From positions 21,169 through 85,168 of the forward strand of contig CAMWXD010000011.1 of assembly GCA_947178105.1 (NCBI GenBank): a stretch of 64,000 nt of DNA, read 5' to 3'. The notes under the pieces are model-generated. The model saw nothing but the letters and a program-made list of their open reading frames with translations, made no database searches and was not told the DNA's origin. Positions 1-9,001 of this stretch are shown piece by piece. The DNA comes from an uncultured Eubacterium sp. Lineage in GTDB: Bacteria > Bacillota > Clostridia > Lachnospirales > Lachnospiraceae. The first letter of the stretch is position 1. Every line of letters starts with the position of its first letter. The translations under genes were made by a program, and so were the position numbers.

Positions 1-1406
1 GTCAGCATGACGCTCTTTTTGACGCCAATACGCTTCATATCTGCAAGCGCTTCCTTTGCGCCGTCCTTGATCGTGTCTGATATTACGATTGCCCCAAGAA
101 AGCTGCCTTCTTCTGCTACATAAATGACTGTCCCTGCGCTGTCGCACGGCGTATAGGCGACCTGCTCCTGCTGCATCAGCTTTTCATTGCCAAGCAGGAC
201 TTTTCTGCCGTCTACTTGCACGCGCACGCCTTGCCCGGCAGCCTCTTGGGCACCACAAACGCGTCCCATGTCAATTTCTTTTCCATAGGCTTCCTTTAAT
301 GAAACTGCAATCGGATGGTTGGAATACCCTTCGCCGAGTGCCGCGGTCTCCAGCAGCTTTTCTGCTGCAACTGTCTGCGGTTTTGCTGGCAGGATTTTCG
401 TTACTTTAAACTCTCCCTTTGTCAGTGTCCCGGTCTTGTCAAACACAATCGTAGTCATTTCCGCAACGGCTTCCAGGTAATTGCTGCCTTTTACAAGCAC
501 GCCAATTTTCGAAGCTGCGCCGATGCCGCCGAAAAAGCCAAGCGGGACAGAGATGACAAGCGCGCACGGACAGGAAATAACGAGGAAAATACAGGCGCGC
601 TGGATCCATTCCGCCCATCCGACGCCTGCCAAAAGCGGCGGCACAACCGCAAGGACAGCCGCAGCGATGGTCACTACGGGCGTATAATATTTTGCAAAAC
701 GGGTAATAAAGTTTTCCACCTTTGCTTTTTTACTGGAAGCGTTTTCTACCAGTTCTAAAATCTTTGCCACAGTACAATCGTCAAATTCTTTCGTTACCTG
801 TACTTTCAGCGTACCGCTTCCATTGACGCATCCGCTGATTACCTCATCTCCTGCCGCTGCCCTGCGCGGTACGGATTCCCCGGTCAGTGCAGCCGTATCG
901 ATCAAAGACTCTCCTTCTGCCACAATTCCATCTAACGGAATCCGCTCTCCCGGCTTTACTACAATTATGCTGCCCACCTCTACATCGTCCGGGTCTACCT
1001 GCACGAGCCTGCCGTCCTGTTCAATATTGGCATATTCCGGGCAAATATCCATCAAATCCGCAATCGACTGGCGGGATTTGCCGACCGCATAGCTTTGAAA
1101 CAGCTCCCCAACCTGATAAAACAGCATCACGGCAACTGCTTCGGAATACTCCTGCACGCCAAATGCGCCAAACGTAGCGAGCATCATCAGGAAATTTTCA
1201 TCAAATACCTGCCCGTTTTTTATATTGCGGAACGCCTTATAGATAATATCATAGCCAACTACGAGATACGGGACAACATAAATCACAAACAGCACGATAC
1301 CGGCAAGCGGCTCCAGCTTTCCTGTATGCTCGCATACAAGCAGCGCAACGAACATAAGAAACGCAATGATAATACGCGAAAGCATTAATTTTTGTTTTTT
1401 TGTCAT
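1..1406 (-). CDS. Heavy-metal translocating P-type ATPase (Cd/Zn/Cu type), C-terminus truncated by window start
   Basis: Minus-strand frame open from ATG at 1406 to the window edge; translation contains ISCPCALVISVPLG (CPC metal motif), FDKTGTLTKGEF (phosphorylation site) and a TGES-type actuator motif (ALTGESVP). No N-terminal HMA domain. Confidence 0.93.
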   Translation of the reverse strand, partial: MTKKQKLMLSRIIIAFLMFVALLVCEHTGKLEPLAGIVLFVIYVVPYLVVGYDIIYKAFRNIKNGQVFDENFLMMLATFGAFGVQEYSEAVAVMLFYQVGELFQSYAVGKSRQSIADLMDICPEYANIEQDGRLVQVDPDDVEVGSIIVVKPGERIPLDGIVAEGESLIDTAALTGESVPRRAAAGDEVISGCVNGSGTLKVQVTKEFDDCTVAKILELVENASSKKAKVENFITRFAKYYTPVVTIAAAVLAVVPPLLAGVGWAEWIQRACIFLVISCPCALVISVPLGFFGGIGAASKIGVLVKGSNYLEAVAEMTTIVFDKTGTLTKGEFKVTKILPAKPQTVAAEKLLETAALGEGYSNHPIAVSLKEAYGKEIDMGRVCGAQEAAGQGVRVQVDGRKVLLGNEKLMQQEQVAYTPCDSAGTVIYVAEEGSFLGAIVISDTIKDGAKEALADMKRIGVKKSVML

Positions 1407-1514
1407 AATGACCCTCCTGTTTTTCCTTTCGGCACTTCAAGGATATTTTCGTGTACAAAATGGAAAAATCTTATTCTATGCAACTTTTTGGACAGCAGGA
1501 TGCCATTGCCAGCT

Positions 1515-1733
1515 TTAAAATAAAATCTTACAGTCTGGCTCCACCTTTGCGCATACATCCACAACCTGTTTCATAATATCATCAAACTGTGCATCTTCTG
1601 CATCCACCATCATTTTCTGCGTCATAAAGCTTACAGACGCATCGTGGACACCCGGCAGCTTTTTAATTGCATCCTCCATCTTTGCAGCACAGTTTGCGCA
1701 GTCCAAATCTTGTAATTTAAATTTCTTTTTCAT
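1515..1733 (-). CDS. Stand-alone heavy-metal-associated (HMA) domain protein
   Basis: MKKKFKLQDLDCANCAAKMEDAIKKLPGVHDASVSF: CxxC HMA signature; sits between an ArsR gene and a P-type ATPase. Confidence 0.88.
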   Translation of the reverse strand: MKKKFKLQDLDCANCAAKMEDAIKKLPGVHDASVSFMTQKMMVDAEDAQFDDIMKQVVDVCAKVEPDCKILF

Positions 1734-1803
1734 CGTTTTCTTTCCTTTCCTGATGGATTTAAAATCCACAACTTCCTTTCAAGATTGCTTCCTAATCCAC
1801 AAA

Positions 1804-2163
1804 TTATTCTTCAATATGCTCCAACCCCTGGTCAATCATCGCCCTGACATGGCTGTCCGCAAGCGAATAAAAGATCGATTTCCCTTCGCGCCTGCTTTTG
1901 ACCAGCCTGGAGTTTTTTAAAATCTTAAGCTGGTGTGAGATTGCAGACTGTGTCATATGCAAAGCTTCTGCCAGGTCGCAGACACACACTTCAGCCTCAA
2001 ACAGCACAAACAGAATACGGATCCTGGTGGAATCACCAAAGACTTTAAACAACTCCGCAAGGTCATACAATTCCTCCTCAGGCGGCATCTGCCTGTTTAC
2101 GATTTCCAGTAACTCCGCATGTACCTCTGTCGTTTCACAGCATATAGGTTCTTTTTCCTGCAA
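1804..2163 (-). CDS. ArsR/SmtB-family metal-responsive transcriptional regulator
   Basis: Winged HTH with ELFKVFGDSTRIRILFVL and EVCVCDLAEALHMTQSAISHQLKILKNSRLV (ELCVCD-type metal motif). Confidence 0.93.
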   Translation of the reverse strand: MQEKEPICCETTEVHAELLEIVNRQMPPEEELYDLAELFKVFGDSTRIRILFVLFEAEVCVCDLAEALHMTQSAISHQLKILKNSRLVKSRREGKSIFYSLADSHVRAMIDQGLEHIEE

Positions 2164-2247
2164 ATGGCTGTTCCTCCCTTCTTACTGATTTTTCTTTTTG
2201 ATCAAGTGATCAATTTTCGTACATGTTTCTTTACTTCTTCGCATTAT

Positions 2248-2269
2248 CATATGAACAATTATTCATATG
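2248..2269. promoter_or_regulatory. Putative ArsR/SmtB operator
   Basis: Inverted repeat CATATGAA-CAATTA-TTCATATG upstream of the ArsR gene, followed by another CATATGAACA-like half-site. Confidence 0.65.
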
Positions 2270-2531
2270 AACATATTAATATTTTTTTACGTTCCTGTCA
2301 AGTCATTTTTTCAAAAAACTGCCGCAAAATAAGTACGTTCTGCACACGAAAAAAACTGCCGCATTCAGGAACGCATACACCTGCAACAGAATCTTGCAAA
2401 TACAAAAGATCCTGTATGTTGTATGTATCGTCCTGAATGCAGCAGCCCGTTTTTGTATGACAGGCGAAAAACACGGTTTTGCCGCGCCGTGCCTGCCCGT
2501 CTTTCTATTTATGTATCGCACATTTTATCTG

Positions 2532-4484
2532 TCAAATCTGCTCCACATCATCCCGCAGCTCGTCCGCCATCACCTGCACATTTGCTGTCTGTGCTGCAAT
2601 CTCTTCGGAATTTGCCGCAATGGTAGCGATCCGGTCGCTCATATGGTTGATATTTTCAATTAAATCCCTGATCGCATGGACACCCTCGTCTACGACCGGT
2701 ATCGTCTCCTCCGCCTGCTGGTTGTCTTTTACGATCAGTGTCTTAATCGATGCAGACAGGCTTCGGATCTGTTCTGCCACGACTGCAAATCCTCGTCCCT
2801 GTTCTCCGGCGCGCGCCGCCTCTATGGACGCATTTAAGGACAGTAGGTTCGTCTTGTTTGCAATGTTGACGATGCTCTCGCTTGTACTTTTATAAATATC
2901 GATAAAGTTCAAAATGCTTGCCAGTGAATCCTCCAGGCTGTGGCAAAACTGTGAGATGTCGTTCAGCTTGCCTGCCAGGTCGGTCGCTTCATTGGCGGAA
3001 GCTTCGTTGGCATCGTTCAGCTCTGCCACCGCATCGGATAATGTCGTAAACTGCCCCCTGATCGCATCGATTTTATACATCCGCTGCTCATGCTCGCTGT
3101 TTTGCTCCTGATTGATCCTCTCTAAAGCAACGCTTTCGTTTTCTGCAAGCTCCTTCACATAATGGATACAGTTTTCCTTTGCATTTACCTTATTGAAAAT
3201 CGCACACGCCATATCCTTGCAGGTATCATAGCCGCACGCGCTGCAATTAATATTCTGCTTTTGCGGCGTACTTTTGAGCATACTTTCATAAATCGTTTGC
3301 AGCTCGCTGTCAGACGGTTGCTTGACTTTGATTGCCTTTGCCGTATCATAGGTACGGATAAAATCCGACAGCTCCAATCCTTGAAACGCTTCCATCAGAT
3401 TGGCAAGGCGCTCCTTAGGCGTACTCTTCTCCGTCCACGGGCTTTTCTGTTTCCTGCGGAACAAGCCGCCGTGTTCTTTTTGCGGATCCATATTCCGCAG
3501 CTTGCTCAGTGTAAGCAGCACGTCATCCGTATGCTTCGCCGGATCCGTCGCCGGGCCGTATATGCACCCTTTGCTGCAATTTAAGACATCTACCAGAAAC
3601 GGCAGCTCCGCTTTCTTCTTCACCCGGCTTATATATTCATCCAAATACCGGTAGGCTTCTTTTTCCCCCTCTACCTGGCGCACCACCTGCCCTTTTCCAA
3701 GAAAATGCTCCACATTTTCCCGCAGGCCGCCCGGCATCGGATACAGGGAGCCAAGGCCGTATTCCAGCTCATCGGCATATTCCGGGCTATTTGTATAATC
3801 CCTGCCAATGTGCTGCATCAGCTTGTAAAAAGTCACGTTGTATTTGACATATCCGTGATTGTGTTTATCCATGATCTCGGCTTTTTTTGCCACGCAAGGG
3901 CTGATAAACGCAAGATCGTCATGGATCTTTAAATATTTCTTTACATAAATCGCCATGCACATCATCGGGCTTTGCACCGGCATCATGCGCGGAATCAGCT
4001 CAGGTATGTATTTTTCCACATATTCCACAACTGCCGGACACGGCTGGCTGATCCCTCCTGTAAAATGGTTTTCCGTAATATATTTCAAATATCCCCAGGT
4101 CGTGATATCTGCACCAAACGATACACTGTATATATGGTTGACCCCTAACGATTTTAAATACCCAAATACCCTCTTATATTCTTTTGGGTAATTTGCCAAA
4201 AATGCAGGCGCCACAATCACAGAAATTTTCTTTCCTGCCTTCAAATCGGCAAAAAACGGCTCCGTATCGTCATGGTAAGCTCTTGCTTCATGTCCACATG
4301 CTTCCAGACATGCCCCGCAGGCAATACAACTGTCCCGGTTGACCAGGATCTTTCCATCCAGCGCTATATTTGAAACCAATGTAGGGCAGACACGCACACA
4401 CTTATTACATCCTGTACAATTCTCGTTTGTATAGACCAGCATACCCTTCGTATCAAGCAACGCATTCTTATCTTTCATTTCCAC
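2532..4484 (-). CDS. Soluble chemoreceptor-like protein: 2x[4Fe-4S] ferredoxin + [FeFe]-hydrogenase large-subunit-like domain + additional Fe-S domain + MCP signalling domain
   Basis: [12 protein letters not shown] and [12 protein letters not shown]; hydrogenase-like [66 protein letters not shown] tip [29 protein letters not shown]; no transmembrane segment evident. Confidence 0.85.
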   Translation of the reverse strand: MEMKDKNALLDTKGMLVYTNENCTGCNKCVRVCPTLVSNIALDGKILVNRDSCIACGACLEACGHEARAYHDDTEPFFADLKAGKKISVIVAPAFLANYPKEYKRVFGYLKSLGVNHIYSVSFGADITTWGYLKYITENHFTGGISQPCPAVVEYVEKYIPELIPRMMPVQSPMMCMAIYVKKYLKIHDDLAFISPCVAKKAEIMDKHNHGYVKYNVTFYKLMQHIGRDYTNSPEYADELEYGLGSLYPMPGGLRENVEHFLGKGQVVRQVEGEKEAYRYLDEYISRVKKKAELPFLVDVLNCSKGCIYGPATDPAKHTDDVLLTLSKLRNMDPQKEHGGLFRRKQKSPWTEKSTPKERLANLMEAFQGLELSDFIRTYDTAKAIKVKQPSDSELQTIYESMLKSTPQKQNINCSACGYDTCKDMACAIFNKVNAKENCIHYVKELAENESVALERINQEQNSEHEQRMYKIDAIRGQFTTLSDAVAELNDANEASANEATDLAGKLNDISQFCHSLEDSLASILNFIDIYKSTSESIVNIANKTNLLSLNASIEAARAGEQGRGFAVVAEQIRSLSASIKTLIVKDNQQAEETIPVVDEGVHAIRDLIENINHMSDRIATIAANSEEIAAQTANVQVMADELRDDVEQI

Positions 4485-4651
4485 ATTTTCTCCTTCTGCA
4501 ATATTTTTGAATGCCTGTTACAGACTGGGTGCCTGTAATTTTGTTTGTCTCTTCCCCTCCCAAATCTCCCGTTTTCCATTTTATCAGATATTCCCACAAA
4601 AGAAAACACTTTTCCACAGTAAATTAGTAGATTTGTTTTTTCACAAAAAGC

Positions 4652-4682
4652 AGGCGTAAAATCCTTTATGGACTTTACGCCT
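4652..4682 (-). terminator. Rho-independent terminator downstream of the feo operon
   Basis: AGGCGTAAAatcc...ggactTTACGCCT inverted repeat followed on the minus strand by a T-rich stretch. Confidence 0.6.
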
Positions 4683-4708
4683 TGTTTATAATTTTTTCCT
4701 ATTAATCC

Positions 4709-4837
4709 TTAATGGCAGCCGCGGCATCGGCTACAGTCTCCGCCGCAGCCTTTTCCCTGTTTTTTATCCCGTACCATACTGCGGATAATCAAAATCACTG
4801 CCAGGCATAACCCCGCCAAAACTACGACAGTGCCCAT
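4709..4837 (-). CDS. FeoB-associated Cys-rich membrane protein
   Basis: MGTVVVLAGLCLAVILIIRSMVRDKKQGKGCGGDCSRCRGCH: single TM plus Cys-rich tail immediately downstream of feoB. Confidence 0.8.
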   Translation of the reverse strand: MGTVVVLAGLCLAVILIIRSMVRDKKQGKGCGGDCSRCRGCH

Positions 4838-4878
4838 GCACAATCCCTCCTCTTCTCCTTCATCCTTTTTTGAGCCTG

Positions 4879-7032
4879 TTATGATTTTGCCCCTGCCATA
4901 CGGCGCATCTGCATCGTGCCATTTTCCCTGGAAGGGCGAAACAGCAGATAAGCAAATGCTGCCACAAGCACGACTGCCACAATCGTCCCTATGCCAAACT
5001 GCCCGGCAAAGAACAGCATACCAAGCTGATAGATGCACAGCGACACCACATATGCAAGCCCGCACTGATATCCGATTGCAAACCAAAACCATTTCGCATT
5101 GTTCATTTCCCGCTTGATCGCACCCATTGCCGCAAAGCAAGGCGCGCACAGCAGATTAAATACCAGGAAGGAATACGCTGCTGCCCCTGTCATCGAAGCC
5201 GCCAATACGCTCCAGATCTCTTCCCCGTTTTCCGCCACCTCTGCAAATCCAAACAGGATACCGAACGTAGCAACTACATTTTCCTTTGCAATCAGCCCGG
5301 TCACTGCCGCAACTGCCATCCGCCAGTCTCCCCAGCCAAGCGGGGCAAATATTGGCGCAACCACGCCGCCAAGAGCCGCCAGGATGCTGTAGTCTAATTG
5401 TCCTTCTTCCAGCATCGCAAAACTGCCGTCAACCCAGCCAAATCCCTGCAAGAACCATAATACAATCGTAGACAGCAGGATAATGGTGCCCGCTTTTTTA
5501 ATAAATGACCAGCCCCGTTCCCACATGCTCCTTAAGACATTGCCCACTGTCGGCATATGGTAAGCCGGAAGCTCCATTACAAACGGCGCCGGATCTCCTG
5601 AGAACATCTTTGTCTTTTTTAAGATAATTCCAGAACAGATAATGGCTGCAATGCCGACAAAATACGCACTCCAGGAAACCCATCCTGCATTGCCGAAAAA
5701 TGCGCCTGCAATCATGCCGATAATCGGCAGCTTCGCCCCGCACGGTACAAACGTCGTCGTCATAACCGTCATCCTGCGGTCGCGCTCGTTTTCAATCGTA
5801 CGGGAAGCCATAATGCCCGGCACTCCGCATCCGCTGCCGATTAACATCGGGATGAACGACTTGCCGGACAGCCCGAATTTTCGGAAAATACGATCCATAA
5901 TAAATGCCACGCGCGCCATATAGCCACATGCTTCCAAAAATGCAAGGAACAAAAAGAGCACAAGCATCTGCGGTACAAAGCCCAGCACAGCGCCGACGCC
6001 GCCGACAATCCCGTCTGCAATCAGCCCGGTCAGCCAGCCTGCACAATGGACTGCTTCCAAAGCGCCGGTAACGCCTGGTATGATCCACTCGCCAAATAAT
6101 GTGTCATTGGTCCATCCGGTCAGCAAATCCCCGACGGTTGAGACCGATACATAATAGACGCAAAACATCACCGCTGCAAAAATCGGCAGAGCCAGCCACC
6201 GGTTTGTCACAACCTGGTCGATTTTATCAGAAACCGTCAGCTTTTTCGCATGTTGTTTCCTGGAACAGCATTTCTCCATAACCGAAGAAATATAGACATA
6301 CCGTTCATTTGTAATAATGCTTTCCGCATCATCGTCAAAAGCATCCTCCAGCGCTTTGATCTGTGCGGACACATCCGGGATGCTGCCTAGCTGCGCTCCG
6401 ATCTTTTCATCCTGCTCCAAAAGCTTGATTGCAAAAAAACGCTTCTGTTCCTTCGGCACCTGTGTCCCAAGCAGCCCTTCCGTTTCGCTGATCACCTCTT
6501 CCGCCTTATCAGAAAATCTATGTACCGATACCGCCGCAGCCTTTTTCTGTGCAAGAGAGACTGCCTTTTGTGCCGCTTCTTTGATACCGGTTCCTTTTAA
6601 TGCGGAGATCTCTACGACCTGGCAGCCAAGCTTTTTGCTTAACTCGCCAATCTGTATCTGGTCGCCTGTTTTTGCCAGAATATCGATCATATTCACCGCC
6701 AGGATCATCGGAATGCCCAGCTCCGCCAACTGCGTGGACAGATACAGGTTGCGCTCCAGATTTGTCCCGTCCACAATATTTAAAATCACGTCTGGATACT
6801 CGCCGATCAGATAATTCCTTGCCACAACCTCTTCCAATGTATATGGCGACAGCGAATAAATACCTGGCAGGTCTGTAACCGTTACGTCTGGATACCCTTT
6901 TAATTTTCCTTCTTTTTTCTCCACAGTGACACCCGGCCAGTTGCCGACAAACTGGTTGGAGCCTGTCAGCGCATTAAACAGCGTAGTCTTGCCGCAGTTT
7001 GGGTTTCCTGCTAATGCAATTTTAACTGCCAT
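4879..7032 (-). CDS. feoB: Ferrous iron transport protein B
   Basis: N-terminal GTPase GNPNCGKTTLFNALTGSNQFVGNWPGVTVEKKEG, membrane gate motifs, 717 aa. Confidence 0.97.
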   Translation of the reverse strand: MAVKIALAGNPNCGKTTLFNALTGSNQFVGNWPGVTVEKKEGKLKGYPDVTVTDLPGIYSLSPYTLEEVVARNYLIGEYPDVILNIVDGTNLERNLYLSTQLAELGIPMILAVNMIDILAKTGDQIQIGELSKKLGCQVVEISALKGTGIKEAAQKAVSLAQKKAAAVSVHRFSDKAEEVISETEGLLGTQVPKEQKRFFAIKLLEQDEKIGAQLGSIPDVSAQIKALEDAFDDDAESIITNERYVYISSVMEKCCSRKQHAKKLTVSDKIDQVVTNRWLALPIFAAVMFCVYYVSVSTVGDLLTGWTNDTLFGEWIIPGVTGALEAVHCAGWLTGLIADGIVGGVGAVLGFVPQMLVLFLFLAFLEACGYMARVAFIMDRIFRKFGLSGKSFIPMLIGSGCGVPGIMASRTIENERDRRMTVMTTTFVPCGAKLPIIGMIAGAFFGNAGWVSWSAYFVGIAAIICSGIILKKTKMFSGDPAPFVMELPAYHMPTVGNVLRSMWERGWSFIKKAGTIILLSTIVLWFLQGFGWVDGSFAMLEEGQLDYSILAALGGVVAPIFAPLGWGDWRMAVAAVTGLIAKENVVATFGILFGFAEVAENGEEIWSVLAASMTGAAAYSFLVFNLLCAPCFAAMGAIKREMNNAKWFWFAIGYQCGLAYVVSLCIYQLGMLFFAGQFGIGTIVAVVLVAAFAYLLFRPSRENGTMQMRRMAGAKS

Positions 7033-7104
7033 ATGATTTCTCCTTTTCTATCCTGTTAATTTCGTTTCTTATTTCTACCTTATATTTTATCGAACTATAC
7101 GTGA

Positions 7105-7118
7105 TTAGCACAAGCTAA
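7105..7118. promoter_or_regulatory. Putative iron-regulator operator upstream of feoB
   Basis: TTAGC-ACAA-GCTAA inverted repeat in the feoA-feoB intergenic region. Confidence 0.4.
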
Positions 7119-7147
7119 CCATACAGCAAAAAAATTTCCTGCTTTCC

Positions 7148-7375
7148 TCAGGCTACTTCCACCAAAATCATAGCTGCATCTGCTTTCCGCAGCGACAGCT
7201 CATAGCCCCGTACTGTAATTTCCACAGGATCTCCAAGCGGCGCTACTTTCCGCACATACACAGATACCCCTTTTGTAATCCCCATATCCATAATCCGCCT
7301 TTTTACTGCGCCTTCTCCGGCCAGCCTGGAGACGATGACTGTCTCGCCTACTGCTGCATCCTTTAATGTTTTCAT
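7148..7375 (-). CDS. feoA: FeoA family protein
   Basis: MKTLKDAAVGETVIVSRLAGEGAVKRRIMDMGITKGVSVYVRKVAPLGDPVEITVRGYELSLRKADA: classic FeoA SH3-like fold motifs. Confidence 0.92.
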   Translation of the reverse strand: MKTLKDAAVGETVIVSRLAGEGAVKRRIMDMGITKGVSVYVRKVAPLGDPVEITVRGYELSLRKADAAMILVEVA

Positions 7376-7385
7376 ACTTTGCTCC

Positions 7386-7595
7386 TTATACAAAAATTTT
7401 ATTTGCCATGTCTTTTCCTATGGCTACTCTGGAATCTTTCACACTTACGATCATATTTCCGTTTATTTCAGAAATGACGGTCACAATCGCACCCATTACA
7501 AACCCAAGGTTTTCCAAAAACCTGCGTGTATCTTCTCTGCCGCCGACTTTCTTGACAGTCCCCGGCTGCCCTGCCTGAATCATTGATAATGGCAT
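7386..7595 (-). CDS. FeoA family protein (second copy)
   Basis: MPLSMIQAGQPGTVKKVGGREDTRRFLENLGFVMGAIVTVISEINGNMIVSVKDSRVAIGKDMANKI. Confidence 0.9.
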   Translation of the reverse strand: MPLSMIQAGQPGTVKKVGGREDTRRFLENLGFVMGAIVTVISEINGNMIVSVKDSRVAIGKDMANKIFV

Positions 7596-7695
7596 AGACT
7601 CCTCCTCTTTTCTTTTTATTTTATTTTATGTTGGTTTGAAAGACATCTTTCAGCAAGCATCTTTATCAAACCGAAACTTTATGTCTCTTACTGTT

Positions 7696-7727
7696 GTTAG
7701 TATATACTAACGAATAGCCGTTGTCAA
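7696..7727 (-). promoter_or_regulatory. feo operon promoter with DtxR/IdeR-like palindrome over the -10
   Basis: Minus strand: TTGACA (7722-7727) - 17 nt - TATACT (7699-7704); perfect 16-bp palindrome GTTAGTATATACTAAC at 7696-7711. Confidence 0.7.
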
Positions 7728-7770
7728 GAAATTTTTTCAAACATAACAGCAAAACAGAATGGCACAAAAA

Positions 7771-7800
7771 ACGGCACAGTCCTTTTACAGACTATGCCGT
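7771..7800 (-). terminator. Rho-independent terminator
   Basis: Minus strand ACGGCATAGTC...GACTGTGCCGT followed by TTTTTT, just downstream of the 7811-8452 gene. Confidence 0.7.
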
Positions 7801-7810
7801 CAATACCTGT

Positions 7811-8452
7811 CTACAGCTTGGAATACCCGTAGCCATTTACAACCGCCTCGATTTTCGTCCCTTTTTTGCAAAACGGACAATCCGCCTTCGGGAACGCCTG
7901 GTAGCCGATGACATCGTTTCCGTCAAACAAAGACTGTACCCTGACATTATTTACCGTACCGACTGTACTGAAAATCGAACCGATCCCCTCGATCACCCCG
8001 CCGTAATACTGGATGCCTTCCATGCTCCTGCGTATAGTCTCTCCGGTTGTCGTCGTTGCCAAAAGCAGGATGACATGCTTTCCTGCGATCATATGTTTTG
8101 TATTGTCGCGAAAGATCATCTGATTGTCGCGGCTCTCCTCCGGAGAGATCACATATACCGTTTTATGCTGGTTGGTCGAAGAAATATGCTCTTTTTCAAA
8201 CTCCTTGGCAAGAAACGCACCGATCACCTCCGTGCCGTCCATGCACACGACGGTATCCACATAGTTCAGATGCCCGAACTTGTGCGCCAAGATCTTTGCT
8301 GCCTCCTCTGCTTCCGTAATACGTGCCCGGATTCCAGTCACATCGATGTAAAAGTTAATATGCGAATTGCTGGTGGCGAAATGCCCTGGAATTGCGTGCA
8401 GGGCAAGCAGGTTGCTTTCTTTGGAATAAAACTTTACTAATCGCTTTTCCAT
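7811..8452 (-). CDS. Phosphoribosyltransferase-like protein (orotate phosphoribosyltransferase-like)
   Basis: 213 aa; YVDTVVCMDGTEVIGAFLA and AGKHVILLLATTTTGETIRRSMEGIQYYGG resemble PRTase-fold motifs. Confidence 0.6.
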   Translation of the reverse strand: MEKRLVKFYSKESNLLALHAIPGHFATSNSHINFYIDVTGIRARITEAEEAAKILAHKFGHLNYVDTVVCMDGTEVIGAFLAKEFEKEHISSTNQHKTVYVISPEESRDNQMIFRDNTKHMIAGKHVILLLATTTTGETIRRSMEGIQYYGGVIEGIGSIFSTVGTVNNVRVQSLFDGNDVIGYQAFPKADCPFCKKGTKIEAVVNGYGYSKL

Positions 8453-8560
8453 TGTATTGCTCCTTCCTTTTGAATCAATCAGGATTCTTTTTCATTTTCT
8501 GCTGCTCATCTTATCTTAGACTGTTTTTGCGGATTTCGCAACTATAAATTCAAGCTTTCC

Positions 8561-9001
8561 CTATTTTTTTCCAGTGCTCCCGATCCCGCCGCGGTCAGGA
8601 TTGCCAAGCTGCTCTGTCTCTTCAAAGATAATCTGCGGCTGATGCCTTTGGATGCGGAACTGGCAGATCCGGTCATTGACCTGGATGTTTGTATCGCGTA
8701 CTGCCAGCGCAGGCATCATCCACAGGTCGTTGTCGCCGCAGTAAGCCTCGTCGATCACGCCCATATGGTTCGTCTGGATAATGCCGAAATTTTTATACGT
8801 TGAGCTTCTTGGCACAATCACCGCTTCATAGCCTTTTGGAAGCTGGATAGAGACGCCAAGGCTGATCAGGCGAAACTCTCCTTTTTTCAGCGTGACGTTT
8901 TCTGCGCTCCTTAAGTCGATCCAGTCGCTCTTTCCGGCAATATAAGCCAGCTTTTCAATTTCCCTGGAATGGTATTTGATTTTCAGTACTTCCTGCTCCA
9001 T
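8561..9001 (-). CDS. dut: dUTP diphosphatase
   Basis: [66 protein letters not shown]...RGGIGSTGK: dUTPase motifs. Confidence 0.88.
   Translation of the reverse strand: MEQEVLKIKYHSREIEKLAYIAGKSDWIDLRSAENVTLKKGEFRLISLGVSIQLPKGYEAVIVPRSSTYKNFGIIQTNHMGVIDEAYCGDNDLWMMPALAVRDTNIQVNDRICQFRIQRHQPQIIFEETEQLGNPDRGGIGSTGKK

Noticed and set aside
4709-5149. 146-aa minus-strand ORF overlapping the end of feoB
   Set aside because: Only its last 42 aa (start 4837) look real (FeoB-associated Cys-rich protein); the rest is an alternate frame of feoB.
7721-8440. 239-aa plus-strand ORF opposite the PRTase-like gene
   Set aside because: Shadow ORF; the minus-strand product has PRTase-like motifs and a terminator.
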